Part shown: piece by piece, positions 40,801 to 48,421 of the stretch
Layout of the letters: each line of letters starts with the position of its first letter
How positions within the stretch are numbered: the stretch's first letter is position 1
DNA from: Aurelia coerulea
Lineage: Eukaryota > Cnidaria > Scyphozoa > Semaeostomeae > Ulmaridae
Assembly: GCA_039566865.1 (NCBI GenBank)
Contig: CM076948.1
Span: forward strand, 22,827,001 to 22,891,000
Reading direction: 5' to 3'
Length of the DNA stretch: 64,000 bases
The notes under the pieces: model-generated
Database searches by the model: none
The model's input: the letters and a program-made list of their open reading frames with translations, nothing else
What the model was told of the DNA's origin: nothing
Position numbers and translations under genes: made by a program

Positions 40801-43800
40801 GTTGCATTTCACATACATTCAACCAGTAGTAGGGACTGTGTTGTTTGTCAATAAACCTGGAAGAAAGGCCTGTGGCAGCAGGTTCTGTTTAGGACTGCAG
40901 GACTTCCTATGTCATTTTCATTCATGGCCATTCACAGCTCAGAATTTATAGGGGGCAATGAAAGAAAATCTTCTCAAAAGTGACCAAAACCTCTTTAATT
41001 TACATTTTTTCAGATAGTATTTTGAGAAGTTTTAGGGGGGGCAACTGCTCCCCTTCTTAAGCCTGGTAGCCCCTAAGTTAGAAAACTTTATGCTATAAAA
41101 ACAAGCATTGTATCTTTAAATGTTTACTTGTTTATTATTACCTTTGGGAAACTAGTGTTTCTACCAGTGTCGATAGCTACATTAAAGAGAATCAAAGCAT
41201 ATAGAAGCCCTGGTAAAAATAGCCATGTAAAGGCAATAGGCCCTAACACGTACCGAACATATTTAGGCAACAGGAAATGCTAATGTTTACGTCAACAGGA
41301 AATACTGATATCTGATAGGCTAAAATTTGACTGCAGCAAATGGCTTCAGCCACTTTCATATGCTTAAATTCCCATCAATGATTTTCTAAAGAGTTACAAG
41401 GCAGGGGTGTTGCAGAGCTTTCTTTGTGTCCTTTAGGAATCGCTTACAGCATCAAATCACGAGAATGTAGTCAATCTGATATGTACTGAAGTTGCTGCTA
41501 AATTGGAGAAGGCTGCCATGAAGAGCTCTTACAACAGGGTATTGTTATGCTTTCATATCCCTACCATTGTACCGGGTGAGTAAAAAAATGCCTGGTGTTT
41601 GAAAAAATACTGTTCCCTGAATATCAAAGCAATGATATTGAAAACTATCCCGTCTCATTGCCGATATGTTCAATTGGGTTCAGTAATTTACCCGGCTTTA
41701 ATCGGCCATTCCTTCCCGTGGATATGGGACATTCTCTGCAGAAAGCCTCTTTCAAAATCCACCAAAAGCGAGTAAAACCGACAAGCAAAATTTTCTTTGT
41801 TTTCCTTCCTAACAATAATGACATTATCATGTATTCATGTTTTCTGTCCTCTTGGGAGAATGGAATCCCCCTGGATAAGTTTTCATACTAGGGGGAACTT
41901 TTCATGATCACGTGCTAAAGCATGTTCAAGTCATTGCTGTAGGGTAAACACCTTAGGGAAACTTGTTCGTGATTTTAGCATGTTTTTAAGGTTTCTCGAA
42001 GGGAATTTCTCGAGAAAATTCCTTGTAAAATCTGAATGGAGTGACCGATTTCGGCCAGGAAAAATTCTAAAAATGATTGAACATGTTAGCTATTCAATCA
42101 TTATTGCTTTGATGTTTAGGGAGCAGTGGCCTTTTCAAACAGCAGGCGTTTTTTCTGACTCGCCCGGTAGTATCTTTATTGATATAATCTTTGGTGTTTC
42201 AACTGAAGTTACCCTTTATAAAACAATTTCAGAAGAAATCATCTTTCTTTCCTTCAAGGCTCCAAGATTCTTACTTTGATGTGATCATTGTGTGGAAACT
42301 CTCTGAAAGTAAAGACAAAGCAATTCCCACTAAGCATTGAGCTCAGATCTTTCAAATCTTTAAAAAGCTCGGTGCAAAATTGCTTTACTTTTTTCTTTGA
42401 ATTGAATGAATTGAAAGGAACTAAGGGTACTTTGTTGTAAATCTGCCGTGGAAATTTTGTTATAATTGATTATTCTCAGAATTGAGGCGTTTTTAATTTT
42501 TTTGCAAGAATTCATGGAGAATTTAAAAAAAGATCAAAATAATTGTAAATCCTAAACCAGTGGAGGAAAACAGATACAATCTTCAAAAAAATCATGATCT
42601 ATGAAGGTCTACAAGATGGTGCAAAGCAAAAGTCTGTTGCTCTTCTGGTTTTAATTTTGAAATCTGATGACGTCACACCCAAAAGTATAATACACGGTGC
42701 CATTTTGATACTTTTAAGATGTCAAAAAAATTTCCACGGCAGATTTACAGCAAAATACGCTAAATTTCTTTCCAGCCATTTAATTCAGAGAAATATGCAG
42801 TATAATTTTACACCCACTTTTATACAGATATGAGCCCTTTGCTATCCCACTAGGCTAAGTCAAAAGCATGTATCCGCTGACTGATAAAATCACATTTCAA
42901 GCTTTTTGTGATAAAAGATAAAGATCAGACAATTTCTTTGGCCTGCCTTTTGCCTTTCGTGTGTTTAGGCTAAACATATCTGAAACTCGTCACCTGAATC
43001 CAGCTGTATCTTTATGATCGTTCATTGCATAAAAATCTGATTGCACTGGCGAACTCTACGGAGTTCAGATATGTAAAAAACATCTTCATTTGCAATGTAT
43101 CTGCTGCTACTTGCCTGCATTAGGGGGAAAAAGTTTAGGGTTTTTGAAAGTTTAGCGTGTACAGCCTAATGTCGAGAATCTGATCTAGATCGAAGCGTTT
43201 CTCTCTTGAATGAAAAAATTTCCAACATTATTTTCCATGCAATTTGCCTAAAAATTTGGTTTCTTATCTATTTCTTTATCATAGCTTGGTGGATTACAAT
43301 TCGATAAAGAGTTACGTGCACTTGTTGGTTACCTTACGAATACCACTGAATGGACAGTAAGGGATAAATTCGCACGACTAACTCAGATTGCCACAATCCT
43401 GAATCTTGAAAAGGTCTGTTAACTAATCGAATCGATAGACCTTTTAGCTATTCTATAAAAAAACCTGGATCGAGCGTTATTTTGATACATTTTTATACAC
43501 AAGGCTCGATCGAGTGGCTTTAGAGCTTCTATCGCTCTTGTGAACATTCGAAAATTCTACAAAATGTAGCAAAACATCGTTCGATTCTGATTATCTGTAA
43601 ACAACAAATCTGATAACACCGCACGTGGCCATTGTTCTCCATTGTTTTCTGCAGTTTGTTTGGTGGCATCACCCAAGCCACCAAAAAAATGCTCGTTAAA
43701 AATCCACTTATATCCAAACAATCGTAAGAGATCTGAATGTTTGGATTTTTCGTCTGTGAAATACAAAGATCTATCTTCAAAATGATGCTTTCATTTTCGA

Positions 43801-46800
43801 AAAAACAGGCAAACATCTGTGCGATATTGCCCATCAAAAACTTCAAAATCACCGTTTCGATCGAAATTTGGAGACGGAGCCCCTTTAATGACTTTCATTC
43901 TCATTTGTAATGCAAGATGGTTTCATCCAGAAGATGGCAACAAAGCGAACATATTTGTGACTTTTTCTTACTCATTACTCTCCAAGATCCTAAATTTAGT
44001 CCTTGGTACCTTGTTACTGAATACCTCATAATTTAGAAAGTTAACACTGCATGAAATCACAGGTAGTGAGTATCATGGATGCTATATTAATTATGGTGTT
44101 ATAACTGTTAGTTAGAATCACAGGAAGAGTTGAGATACCTTTGTTTTTTCGTTGTATTTCCTGCCCAAACTGTACTCCAATTCCAGCTGTACTTTCCAGA
44201 CCAGTCAATCCCCAAATACCTTGTTTTCTTCATTGTTTGAAATTCTGTTGCATGAGGAAGGACTGGCCTAGGCAGCAAAATTTGCGTTGGAATGCAATTT
44301 GGAAAGGAAATACAATGAAGAAAATAAGGTATTTGGGGATTGACTGGCCTTGAAAGTACTGTTAGAATTGGAGTACAGTTTAGGCAGGAAATACAACGAA
44401 AAAAAAAACAAAGGTATCTCAACTCTTCCTGTGATTCTAACTAACAGTTATAACACCATAATTAATATACCATCCATGACCATTTACCTGTGATGAAATT
44501 AGCACGGATTTGAAAAAGTTGCGGTAGTTTAAGTCGCGTACAATTTGTTTTCAGTGATTGTACGGTCAAAGTTACTTTATTTGTTTATATTTTCCCCCTC
44601 CATTTACGTTAATTTAATTTGTGTACATTTAATTAACTTATTCCCAAAAATAAGCTATTTACGTTGCATTCACCTTTTGTTTGGAAATTAAACGCACAGA
44701 ATATAAAATTAAAGTGCATTTTCATTCACAATTAGTTTCATTATAGCTGGTTACTTTGGGCAGCATAGGAATGCAAGCTTGACGGATGACCCCAAAAAAT
44801 GTCCTCTGTTCGAAAATCATTGCATCGAAAATTTACTTGTGCTATGATCATCTAAATTAGTTTTTCTAACAGCTACAAGATAGAAATATTTTTGCGCTTT
44901 TTCGTAATTTTCAAAATAGTAAATAGTAGTTCCTTGGTAAATCATAAAGATTCAAAAAATAGTTTGCAGAACACCCAGAGAATGCCCTAAAGTGCACGAT
45001 CAAAAGCATCTCAAAATAAAAGAAATGCACCTTTTCAGTTTTACTATTTTCAATACTCATTTTCAATTCAGAATAATGAACAAGACATCTTCCTTTCGTT
45101 TGTATTGAATTCGAAAGAATTCTTGTTTGATCCCGAGTGTTGTATCCTGAACTATTTATAAATTTCAGATCAGGTCTACCTGCTATCATTAATGATTATC
45201 AATCATTAATTATGAATCATTAATTATCATTAATCATAATAATTAACCATTATTAATAATTATTATTAATGAGATATTGTTTTCAGTTTAGGTCTCAATT
45301 TCAGTTTGTCATTTCATTGGGTATGCTGACTCTCAAAAGAGTTTCAAATCGATTTAAAAGAATCTGGAGGATCTGAGCATGCGTTTTAGGACATTTTTTG
45401 GTTGTTCTGCAAGGCTGATCATTTTAAACTTAGAGTTTACCAAGGAACTGCTATTTCAGAAATTACCAAAAAAGTTTGAAAAATGCTTCAATCTTTTAGT
45501 TATTAGAAAAGTTAATTTTTATGACTGTAGCACAACTACTTTCGTTGCAATAATGTTTAAACAGGGGGACATCTTTTAGTCTTTGAGTAAAAGGCAGCTT
45601 TTACTATACGGAGATGAAAGCTTCCCTTCGGAAGCAAATGCATTAATCTTGAACTTAACAATTAAGTTTATGTTGGAAACAGAACGCCTTAATTAACTTG
45701 ACCATTTTCTTATGAATACCCTCCGTATCCCAACCCTCCATCTGTTTAATGTCCCTTTTTAGTTTAAATAGCTAGTAGATTGGGGTAGCTTGCAACCAAG
45801 AAAGACATCTTGCAAGCCATGATGTCTTGGTCTAAAGTTTAGGCTCTTCATTAAATTCAAATTATTTGGTTGCAGGCTGTCCTGACTTGTAGCTTAGTTT
45901 TATGTTTGTATGCTGTTCGTTCTGTTCTTTGACCCCTTTACACACTGTTCTGGTATTGTCCTTGTTTTTTGTTTCATGTTATGGCCTTGGGGTAGTCGTG
46001 CCACTTCGCTCCTCTTGGTATCGTCTCGGTAGTGTCGTATAGTTGTAATTAGAGAGTATAGTAGGAGGTATCATTGTATTGTAAATTTTTATCTTGAATA
46101 TAAAAAAAAAATCTTTGAGTCATCCAGTATATCAAGATGCTTGCCTTTTGAAATATGAGGTTTAATCATCTTCATTAAACTTAAAGCTTCATCTTTCGAC
46201 TGACACAATTTTTATAACCGGTTCTCATGTTTCAATTTAGGTTGGGGAATTACTGGATTATTGGGGAGCGAATTCTGGTCCTATGACATGGAGGCTCACC
46301 CCTGCAGAAGTGCGACAAGTACTCATTCTTCGGTAAGTTTCGGCATAAGTTACAATCCCAGCTAAAATTCATTTGAAATTTTGGAAGAGTATTTGATAAA
46401 ACATGGTTAAAACATAACCAAAAGCTGGTCCAGGGGCCAAGTTAAACATGTAGTTCATTGTATTTGATGACTTTGGCGTGAACCGTTTCATTCCATAGCA
46501 AAAGAAAAGAACAATGGGTTTGTGGGCGTCCTTAACATCGGCAGTAAGTATGTTTGAATAATCAAGGCTACCAAATTTAGACCACGTCTGCACCACAGGG
46601 AAACCAGATTAACTGTTAATTTTTGTAACATTTGTTAATTGTTAATCTATTCTGTTTTTTATCAATTTTGTTATTGGTAATCTATTCATTTTTCCGTGAC
46701 GTCTATCGTGCTGCGCAGTGAACTTCCACTGCCAAGGAAACTGCCAAGGAGCGCGCAGTGAGGGAGGAAAATGCGACGTTCCCTTTCGCTCCTTGGCAGT

Positions 46801-47847
46801 GGAAGTTTGCTGCGCAGCACAATAGAAGTCACGGAAAATGAATAGAAAAGAAAATAAATTACCAAATAACAAATATTACGAAAATCAACGGTTGATCTGG
46901 TTTCCCTGTCTTTGCGCTATACTGGTACAGTTTTGATCCGTTATGAAATTGTTACGGTTCCAGAAGGTTAACACTGCTCCAGAACAAAATTATTGTCAAT
47001 CTGGAAGGAACAAAAGTTCCAAGTCAAGGTATCTGCATAGCTCCAAATTACATTTTTTAAATTCCTAAACATCACTCTTTTTCACTTAAATGAACTTTCC
47101 GTGGAGGTATTCCTACCCATGTCTTTGCAACAAGGACAGATTTTGTAATACAATAGCAATAGCTGCGTTTAATTGACACCTCAATTCAAAGCGATTAGCG
47201 ACTGCAGATAAAGGAAATTCTCTCGACCAGTAATTCAAAACAAACACAGGCGCAAAAGTTTCCCTGATACTAGTAGGGCAAAGTCTTACCTTGTGCAAGC
47301 GAAAGATGGTTTTTAAGAGCAGTTATGTGCTCATAACGAAAGAAGAAAGGTAAATCTAAAAAGATCTGCGTGGCGGATTTTGTTAATTTAATTCAGAAGC
47401 CGAGTATAGGAGGTATTGTAATTCTCGCATATTTAGGGCTTAAATGAAACAATTACGAAACAGCTCTTGAATCAAATAAACAAAATCCGCCAGACAGACA
47501 GATCTTTAGATTTGCCCTTCTTCTTTCGTTATAAGCACATAACTGCTCTTAAAATCCACCCTTCGCTTGCACAAGGCGACAGTTTGCCCTACTGATTTCA
47601 GGGCAAATTTTGCGGCTTCGTTTGTTTTCAATTTCTGGTTGAGAGAATCTCCTTTGTCTGCGGTCGCTTTGAATTGAGGTGTCAATCAAATGCAACTGTT
47701 GTTATTGTATTACAAAATCTGCTCTTGTTTGTCTTTGCAGGGTAACTCATTGAGGTAACAGAATGCTTTACAAGTTGACTGATCATAGCGTTCTTTGCTT
47801 TCAGGGTTGATTTCAGGACAGAAGATATACAGAGGCTACGATTATAA
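25787..47847 (+). CDS. COG4: COG4, conserved oligomeric Golgi complex subunit 4, C-terminal 349 residues in 13 exons (5' exons absent)
   Basis: COG4 belongs to lobe A of the COG tether, which captures retrograde intra-Golgi vesicles and works with syntaxin-5/Sly1. Thirteen exons (25787-25872, 26984-27040, 29473-29541, 31030-31150, 33660-33722, 34754-34810, 36333-36386, 38899-38991, 40152-40235, 41437-41538, 43285-43413, 46241-46332, 47805-47847) join in one frame: 1050 nt, 349 residues and TAA. Each is bounded by AG and GT, and phases agree throughout. Recognisable blocks are [68 protein letters not shown] and the C-terminus [13 protein letters not shown]. By remembered alignment the residues matching human Arg729 and Glu764, the salt bridge affected in COG4-CDG, are both present. 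The segment corresponds to about human residue 437 to the end, so roughly the N-terminal 435 residues are missing to the left, where the satellite lies. It could be an intact gene with the array in an intron, or a truncated copy. Confidence 0.93.
26568..26954. mobile_element. MITE-like inverted-repeat element in COG4 intron
   Basis: The left end CTTTACACTTTTTTTTAAGA and the right end TCTCAAAAAAAAAGAGTG-TAAA are imperfect inverted repeats. No coding frame is seen inside. It ends 29 bp before COG4 exon B. Confidence 0.55.
26984..27040 (+). CDS. COG4: COG4 exon B
   Basis: Acceptor TTATTGTAG; the first G completes ATG (Met) with the previous exon. It encodes [18 protein letters not shown]; donor GTAAAT. 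It matches the family block around CLCAMIN. Confidence 0.9.
27173..27368. mobile_element. Foldback MITE, GACCTTTTAGCTATTC family, copy 1
   Basis: TAGACCTTTTTGCTATTC at the left and AAAAGGTCTA at the right are terminal inverted repeats, with TA at both ends. Interior blocks (GAATTTTCGAATGCGCACAA, CGATCCAGGCTCTTT) recur in the copies at 33201, 43436, 54365 and 63259. Confidence 0.75.
27369..28627. other. COG4 intron sequence; half-copy of a foldback repeat and an AT-only tract
   Basis: 27430-27720 resembles one arm of the GGTTCCAAATCTTTAAAAAG foldback family (other copies at 35754, 42342 and 49237). 27720-27815 is a low-complexity A/T tract of TTAAATTAAA motifs. 27840-28627 shows nothing recognisable. 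Confidence 0.5.
28628..28706. repeat. (GGTGAA)n hexanucleotide microsatellite, ~13 units
   Basis: Thirteen near-perfect GGTGAA units. On the - strand it forms the TTCACC tail directly 3' of the SINE at 28707-28876. Confidence 0.95.
28628..28876 (-). mobile_element. tRNA-derived SINE with (TTCACC)n tail
   Basis: Read on the - strand from 28876: GGTGTTGTGGCGCAGTGGTG (A box TGGCGCAGTGG), then about 40 nt later GTGGGTTCGATACCC (B box), then a non-tRNA body with GACAAGGGGTCGCGGACTCG and the hexanucleotide tail. The A/B-box spacing is that of a tRNA-type internal Pol III promoter, but the cloverleaf is degenerate. A second copy lies at 53326-53516. Confidence 0.85.
29055..29426. mobile_element. 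hAT-like MITE, copy 1
   Basis: Perfect terminal inverted repeats CAAGGGCGCCTACCTTGTAG ... ending GTAGGCGCCCTTG, flanked by GCTCATC and GTTCATC (7 bp, one mismatch). It is about 85% the same as the element at 51917-52292. The target-site length and the CAAGGGCG terminus suggest hAT; there is no transposase. Confidence 0.8.
29473..29541 (+). CDS. COG4: COG4 exon C
   Basis: Acceptor TGATTTTCACAG; encodes [18 protein letters not shown] then YPSS; donor GTATGT. The donor is followed immediately, at 29550, by the terminal repeat of a MITE. Confidence 0.9.
29550..29960. mobile_element. Pogo/Tc1-like MITE adjoining a COG4 splice donor
   Basis: The left terminus TACAGTAAGTCCCCGCATAT and the right terminus ATATGCGGGGATTTACTGTA are inverted repeats with TA at both ends. 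No transposase frame. The element starts 9 bp after COG4 exon C, directly after the donor. Confidence 0.8.
30061..30196. mobile_element. Short foldback element (136 bp)
   Basis: AGTTTGAAGGCAGAAACACC at the left is the exact inverse of the right end GGTGTTTCTGCCTTCAAACT. The arms are about 45 bp (through GCAATACGACAAAAA) around a loop that itself contains CCTGCATGGCAGG. Confidence 0.8.
31030..31150 (+). CDS. COG4: COG4 exon D
   Basis: Encodes [14 protein letters not shown] and then [12 protein letters not shown], ending in phase 0 at donor GTAGGT. Three in-frame acceptors are possible (exon start 31030, 31039 or 31042); 31030 gives the longest protein. The start is therefore uncertain by up to four residues. 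Confidence 0.82.
31229..31356 (+). mobile_element. LINE-like 3' end with (ATG)n tail
   Basis: The TAGGCC...TAATTAGCTGTAATTTTAG text, then CCTACTTTGTAAATAAATTG and a GATGATGAT microsatellite, looks like the 3' terminus of a CR1/L2-type LINE. A reversed relative lies at 40577-40716. Only the tail is present. Confidence 0.45.
31405..31968. mobile_element. Foldback element, family F1, copy 1
   Basis: The left arm starts AACAAGGACAGATTTTGTAA and the right arm ends in the inverse of the adjoining GAAATTCTCTCAACCAGAAA and CAAAGCGATTAGCGACTGC text. Related copies are at 47120-47742, 49845-50250 and 51186-51390. Confidence 0.75.
32224..32279. repeat. 8-bp GC-rich minisatellite (GGGTCGGC)n, 7 units
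   Basis: Seven GGGTCGGC/GGGTCGGT units, in strong contrast with the AT-rich surroundings. Several GGG runs in close order could allow a G-quadruplex on the + strand. Confidence 0.9.
32441..32921 (+). pseudogene. 3' end of a non-LTR retrotransposon (LINE): ORF2 C-terminus and 3' UTR
   Basis: In one frame 32449-32565 reads [20 protein letters not shown], then [18 protein letters not shown] and TAA. The pattern NLWNSL-x-x-x-V-x-x-A-x-SL-x-x-FK is the usual C-terminal end of LINE reverse-transcriptase proteins. The 3' UTR that follows ends CCCCCTGAAAAGCATC ... GGGGTTACCGTG and a duplicated AATATAAAATGAAA. An in-frame stop lies just upstream (TAA at 32446-32448) and the rest of the element is gone, so it is a 5'-truncated dead copy. 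Confidence 0.75.
33201..33384. mobile_element. Foldback MITE, GACCTTTTAGCTATTC family, copy 2
   Basis: CTAGCTATTCTACAAAAGAG at the left, GAATAGCTGAAAGGTCTATT at the right, with GGATCGAGCG and GAGGCTCGATCGAGTGG inside as in the copy at 63259. The left terminus is degraded. Confidence 0.75.
33660..33722 (+). CDS. COG4: COG4 exon E
   Basis: Acceptor TTTCTTTTCTAG, 21 codons [13 protein letters not shown] then KKLRFVIK, donor GTATCA. This is one of the best conserved COG4 blocks. Confidence 0.92.
33960..34320. repeat. Dispersed repeat with GGTGGC/GCCACC hairpin, copy 1
   Basis: CTGCAGTTTGTTTGGTGGC, a 7-nt loop, then GCCACCAAA and GTTAAAAATCCACTTATATC. The same order recurs at about 43605-43890, ending in GACGGAGCCCCTTTAA in both. 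No coding frame is shared. Confidence 0.65.
34637..34676 (-). mobile_element. SINE A-box-like fragment
   Basis: On the - strand GGTTCCGTGGCACAGTGGTG matches the head of the SINE at 28876, but no B box follows. It is 78 bp upstream of COG4 exon F. Confidence 0.35.
34754..34810 (+). CDS. COG4: COG4 exon F
   Basis: Acceptor TCGTTTCAG, 19 codons [19 protein letters not shown], donor GTATGG. Phase 0 on both sides. Confidence 0.88.
34811..35404. other. COG4 intron, nothing recognisable
   Basis: AT-rich intronic sequence with a few short direct repeats (for example GTGCCTGCAG/GGTGCCAGCA) and no supported gene or element. Confidence 0.4.
35405..36281. mobile_element. Mariner-like MITE, TACCGGGTGAG family, copy 1
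   Basis: TACCGGGTGAGTAAGAAAAA at the left; TTTTTTACTCACCCGGTA at the right. TA is at both ends and there is no transposase. The interior includes a palindromic segment (35754-36224). Relatives are at 37911, 41570 and 56761. Confidence 0.8.
35754..36224. repeat. Foldback segment, GGTTCCAAATCTTT family, copy inside MITE
   Basis: GGTTCCAAATCTTTGAAAAG at the left and the inverse AAAGATTTGGAACC at the right; arms of about 200 bp. Free-standing copies occur at 42342-42838 and 49237-49792 and half copies at 27430 and 33030, so it is either an independent element or a shared arm. Confidence 0.65.
36333..36386 (+). CDS. COG4: COG4 exon G
   Basis: Acceptor TTCTGACAG, 18 codons [18 protein letters not shown], donor GTAAGT. 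It matches the SCLSDL...DLLQ stretch of animal COG4. Confidence 0.9.
36387..37160. other. COG4 intron with a stable hairpin at 36959-36992
   Basis: CTCAGCCCGTG and CACGGGCTGAG form an 11-bp perfect stem. A near copy (one stem mismatch) is at 37709-37740 in the same orientation. The rest has no recognisable feature. Confidence 0.55.
37163..37585 (-). mobile_element. LINE-like 3' UTR, family L-A, copy 1
   Basis: Read on the - strand it contains CATGTTATGGCCCTGGGGTA, CGTGCCACTTCGCTCCTCTT, GGTATCGTCCCTGTAGTGTC and ends TTGTAAATTTTTATC. The + strand copy at 45705-46111 is alike over about 400 bp and ends in an A-run; a third partial copy is at 54510-54668. Confidence 0.65.
37911..38595. mobile_element. 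Mariner-like MITE, TACCGGGTGAG family, copy 2, with nested element
   Basis: It starts TACAGGGTGAGTTATAAAAG and CCCCGTTTGCAATGCCAC and follows the interior of the 35405 copy. It is interrupted at 37961-38140 and its right terminus is not visible; the 41-bp minisatellite follows shortly. Confidence 0.6.
37961..38140. mobile_element. 180-bp foldback element nested in a MITE
   Basis: TAGACTTGCCCCAAGTCTAT at the left and ATAGACTTGGGGCAAATCTA at the right, with further pairing of CTTCAGTCCGTCTT and AAGACGGACTGAAG. The interior has three GGCGGATCCAGGAAA-like units. It splits the host MITE text CTTCTCCCC / GATATCAAGGC. Confidence 0.75.
38629..38834. repeat. 41-bp minisatellite, 5 units
   Basis: The unit CTGGTTTTGCTTGCCGGTTA + CCTGCTTTGTTACGTTTCTTG is repeated five times with few changes. 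Because 41 is not a multiple of 3, the same hydrophobic peptide appears shifted in all three + frames. It ends 64 bp before COG4 exon H. Confidence 0.9.
38899..38991 (+). CDS. COG4: COG4 exon H
   Basis: Acceptor CATTGACAG, 31 codons starting [20 protein letters not shown], donor GTATGC. The ATG here is internal, not a start. Confidence 0.9.
39086..39665. mobile_element. Mariner-like MITE with TACTGGGTG ends
   Basis: TACTGGGTGCCCAAAAAATG at the left and GAGTACTTCACCCAGTA at the right, TA at both ends. The interior has another inverted pair, CCCAAGTACTTCGGTTTGAA near 39170 and TTCAAACCGGAGTACTTCAC near 39645. No transposase. Confidence 0.65.
40152..40235 (+). CDS. COG4: COG4 exon I
   Basis: Acceptor TTCTTTACAG, 28 codons with [17 protein letters not shown], donor GTATAG. 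It matches the family's YEANDPWVQQF block. Confidence 0.92.
40577..40716 (-). mobile_element. LINE-like 3' end with ATC/ATT microsatellite tail
   Basis: On the - strand AGTAGGCCTACTAAGTTTAA, AGCCTACTTTGAATAAATAA, followed by ATT and ATC repeats. It is the reverse-orientation relative of 31229-31356. Confidence 0.45.
40717..41436. other. COG4 intron, nothing recognisable
   Basis: No inverted repeat, open frame or promoter-like signal that I can support, apart from a GGGGGGG run near 41034. Confidence 0.4.
41437..41538 (+). CDS. COG4: COG4 exon J
   Basis: Acceptor TGTCCTTTAG, 34 codons ending [16 protein letters not shown], donor GTATTG. It matches the VELEKVVLKSTFNR block. A mariner-like MITE begins 32 bp after the exon. 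Confidence 0.92.
41570..42169. mobile_element. Mariner-like MITE, TACCGGGTGAG family, copy 3
   Basis: TACCGGGTGAGTAAAAAAAT at the left and TCTGACTCGCCCGGTA at the right, TA at both ends. 600 bp, 32 bp downstream of COG4 exon J. The interior pairs GGCCATTCCTTCCCG with inverse text near 42035 and is thus partly foldback. Confidence 0.8.
42342..42838. repeat. Foldback element, GGTTCCAAATCTTT family
   Basis: The left arm (CAAATCTTTAAAAAGCTCGG, TGTAAATCTGCCGTGGAAAT) is matched by the inverse on the right (TTTCCACGGCAGATTTACAG, TTTTACACCCACTTTTATAC). Centre near 42590. Confidence 0.7.
43285..43413 (+). CDS. COG4: COG4 exon K
   Basis: Acceptor TTATCATAG, 43 codons: [17 protein letters not shown], then [18 protein letters not shown], then LNLEK; donor GTCTGT. 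It holds the residue equivalent to human Arg729 (in DKFAR). Confidence 0.95.
43436..43597. mobile_element. Foldback MITE, GACCTTTTAGCTATTC family, copy 3 (right end lost)
   Basis: TAGACCTTTTAGCTATTCTA, GGATCGAGCG, AAGGCTCGATCGAGTGG and CATTCGAAAATTCTACAAAA follow the 63259 copy, then the text changes to the 33960-type repeat. Confidence 0.7.
43605..43890. repeat. Dispersed repeat with GGTGGC/GCCACC hairpin, copy 2
   Basis: CTGCAGTTTGTTTGGTGGCA, loop, AGCCACCAAA, GTTAAAAATCCACTTATATC, ending GACGGAGCCCCTTTAA, as at 33960-34320. Both copies sit downstream of the same foldback MITE family (33201 and 43436). Confidence 0.65.
44050..44503. mobile_element. Long foldback element (~450 bp)
   Basis: The left arm contains TGCATGAAATCACAGGTA, TATTAATTATGGTGTTATAA and AGAATCACAGGAAGAGTTGA; the right arm holds the inverses in reverse order up to TTTACCTGTGATGAAATTAG. 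The arms are about 200 bp, with a centre near 44270. The last 60 bp are less well matched. Confidence 0.85.
44785..45582. mobile_element. Long foldback element (~800 bp) with AT-rich centre
   Basis: GTAGTTCCTTGGTAAATCAT near 44927 pairs with GTTTACCAAGGAACTGCTAT near 45435; TTTGCAGAACACCC pairs with GGTTGTTCTGCAAGG. The centre (45185-45272) is a run of ATTAATTAT/ATCATTA simple sequence. No open frame of note. Confidence 0.75.
45705..46111 (+). mobile_element. LINE-like 3' UTR, family L-A, copy 2
   Basis: Includes CATGTTATGGCCTTGGGGTA, CGTGCCACTTCGCTCCTCTT, GGTATCGTCTCGGTAGTGTC and an A-run end. It is the mirror copy of 37163-37585, in the opposite orientation and in a different COG4 intron. 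Confidence 0.7.
46241..46332 (+). CDS. COG4: COG4 exon L
   Basis: Acceptor TTTCAATTTAG, 30 codons plus 2 nt: [30 protein letters not shown]; donor GTAAGT. It holds the residue equivalent to human Glu764 (in PAEVR). Confidence 0.95.
46596..46908. mobile_element. 313-bp foldback MITE
   Basis: CAGGGAAACCAGATTAAC at the left and GTTGATCTGGTTTCCCTG at the right; arms continue through TTCATTTTTCCGTGAC / GTCACGGAAAATGAA and CTTCCACTGCCAAGG / CCTTGGCAGTGGAAG around the centre near 46760. Confidence 0.85.
47120..47742. mobile_element. Foldback element, family F1, copy 2
   Basis: GTCTTTGCAACAAGGACAGA, TTTTGTAATACAATAG at the left; the right end carries TTGTATTACAAAATCTG, TCTTGTTTGTCTTTGC. Arms of about 240 bp. 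It ends 62 bp before the last COG4 exon. Confidence 0.8.
47805..47847 (+). CDS. COG4: COG4 last exon with stop
   Basis: Acceptor TTGCTTTCAG; the first G completes an Arg codon, then [13 protein letters not shown] and TAA. The conserved COG4 C-terminus confirms the true end of the gene. Confidence 0.95.
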
Positions 47848-47896
47848 TGAAATAATTACTCTGGAGGAATCTCGAACGTGAATTAGGGCCTGCTGC

Positions 47897-47902
47897 AATA
47901 AA
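47897..47902 (+). other. Candidate polyadenylation signal of COG4
   Basis: AATAAA lies 50 bp after the COG4 stop codon, in an otherwise unremarkable 3' flank. It is the nearest canonical signal downstream. Confidence 0.6.
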
Positions 47903-48421
47903 TTATTTGATTTATTTTTACCATTAAGTTATTAAAATAACAGAATGCGCGAGTTCTTTCCATACTATGATATCTCCGGAGCAAAAGTATTTTACATTCC
48001 GTCAAGCAGAATGTTTTGTACATAACGGATGACACAAAAAAGTGAAACTTGTTTCAATTTTAATTTTATCCGTCCATGCCACTGAAAAGAAATCTGTTGC
48101 CTACGTCCTTGAAAACCCTATTTTGTCGTTTGAAGATTTGAAACTCGAAAATTCATAAGAAATCGCACGGAATTGTTTTTGGCTGAAAGTGTAATATTTT
48201 TTTAAATAGTATTGCTCAAAACATGTCTTTTTTCATGACTTTGTTGTGGCATTTCTCTCCCAATAGAATTAAAATAATGATAATCAATTAAATTTGACAC
48301 AAATACGCAGGAAGAAAATTTCAAGATTGGTAACATAATCAAGTTTTGGTGATTTTTCAAAAAGTTTTACTTTTTATTAGGTCACCCTGTATGACATTCG
48401 AAAAATGTGAGGGTTAGGTCT
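47903..48421. other. COG4 3' flank with a mariner-type terminus at 48380-48398
   Basis: On the - strand the text from about 48398 reads TACAGGGTGACCTAATAAAA, AGTAAAACTTTTTGAAAAA, a typical mariner-type end. No matching left end or transposase was found. The rest is featureless. Confidence 0.4.
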
